This document shows positions 63,819 through 64,000 of a DNA stretch of 64,000 nucleotides, in pieces. Each line of letters begins with the position of its first letter. Positions within the stretch are counted from its first letter, which is position 1. The DNA is from Eleginops maclovinus (Eukaryota; Chordata; Actinopteri; Perciformes; Eleginopidae). Made by a program: the position numbers and the translations under genes. The DNA is taken from assembly GCF_036324505.1 (NCBI RefSeq), contig NC_086371.1, positions 2,007,501-2,071,500 on the forward strand. Direction: 5' to 3'. The notes below the pieces were generated by a model. The model searched no databases and was not told the DNA's origin. It worked only from the letters and a program-made list of their open reading frames with translations.

Positions 63819-64000
63819 AGTGGCTCAGTAAGTAGGGGCTTGGACTGGGAATCGTAGGGTCGCCGGTTCAAGTCCCCGAACAGACTTGAAAAATATGGAA
63901 AGTGGACTTGGAGCTGTGGTGCCCTTGAGCCAGGCACCGGACACTCGGGCGCTGCACGATAGCTGCCTGTGTGCATGTATGTGACAATAAAGAGGGTTTC
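63819..64000 (+). mobile_element. tRNA-derived SINE, running to the window edge
   Basis: CAGCAGTGGCTCAGTAAGTA (A-box-like), GGGTCGCCGGTTCAAGTCCC (B box), GGTGCCCTTGAGCCAGGCAC, CACTCGGGCGCTGCACG and a tail ATGTGACAATAAAGAGGG. Well preserved. The tail may continue beyond 64000. Confidence 0.85.

Overview
No protein-coding gene, tRNA, rRNA or CRISPR array could be supported in this window. It reads as intergenic or deep intronic DNA of a teleost fish, most likely a percomorph. That assignment is my inference. It rests on long (CA)n tracts, fish-type tRNA-derived SINE heads with a Pol III B-box-like GGTTCAAGTCC, MITE-like elements with termini starting CAGAGGTGGG, CAGGGCTG or TTAAAGAGGCCC, and an L1-like LINE fragment.

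Layout. 0-5.6 kb: mostly single-copy DNA with repeat fragments, a TTAA-type MITE, a SINE and one exon-like ORF. 5.6-9.4 kb: a hAT-like MITE holding a 32-bp minisatellite, then a 72-bp minisatellite and a long (GT)n. 9.4-20 kb: mostly single-copy DNA with a few small repeats, a pair of related dispersed repeats and a 27-bp array. 20-31.4 kb: a 40-bp array, a MITE nested inside another MITE, more MITE and SINE pieces, and a second hAT-like MITE in inverted orientation with the same 32-bp array. 31.4-45.6 kb: a 57-bp array, several (CA)n tracts, a repeated dyad motif, an 870-bp (TTA)n tract growing from a retroposon tail, and an inverted second copy of the 72-bp array. 45.6-64 kb: a broken L1-like LINE 3' end, two TTAA-bounded MITEs whose 3' ends are amplified into 57-bp arrays, a CAGGGCTG MITE and SINEs.

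The main pattern is that tandem arrays are grown from the ends of transposable elements. The 57-bp unit ends in a sequence that matches the inverted 5' terminus of its own host element and carries the TTAA target site. The 32-bp unit lies next to the terminal inverted repeat of its host. The 57-, 32- and 72-bp families each occur two or three times in 64 kb, and the 32- and 72-bp pairs are inverted. By hand estimate minisatellites cover about 7.8 kb (12%) and microsatellites a further 2 kb or more.

The longest open frames (up to 623 codons) are products of arrays whose period is a multiple of three, or of CA/GT/TTA tracts. Family names come from recognising typical sequences, not from a database search. 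Stretches called single-copy are those where I saw no repeat, and they could hold conserved regulatory DNA.
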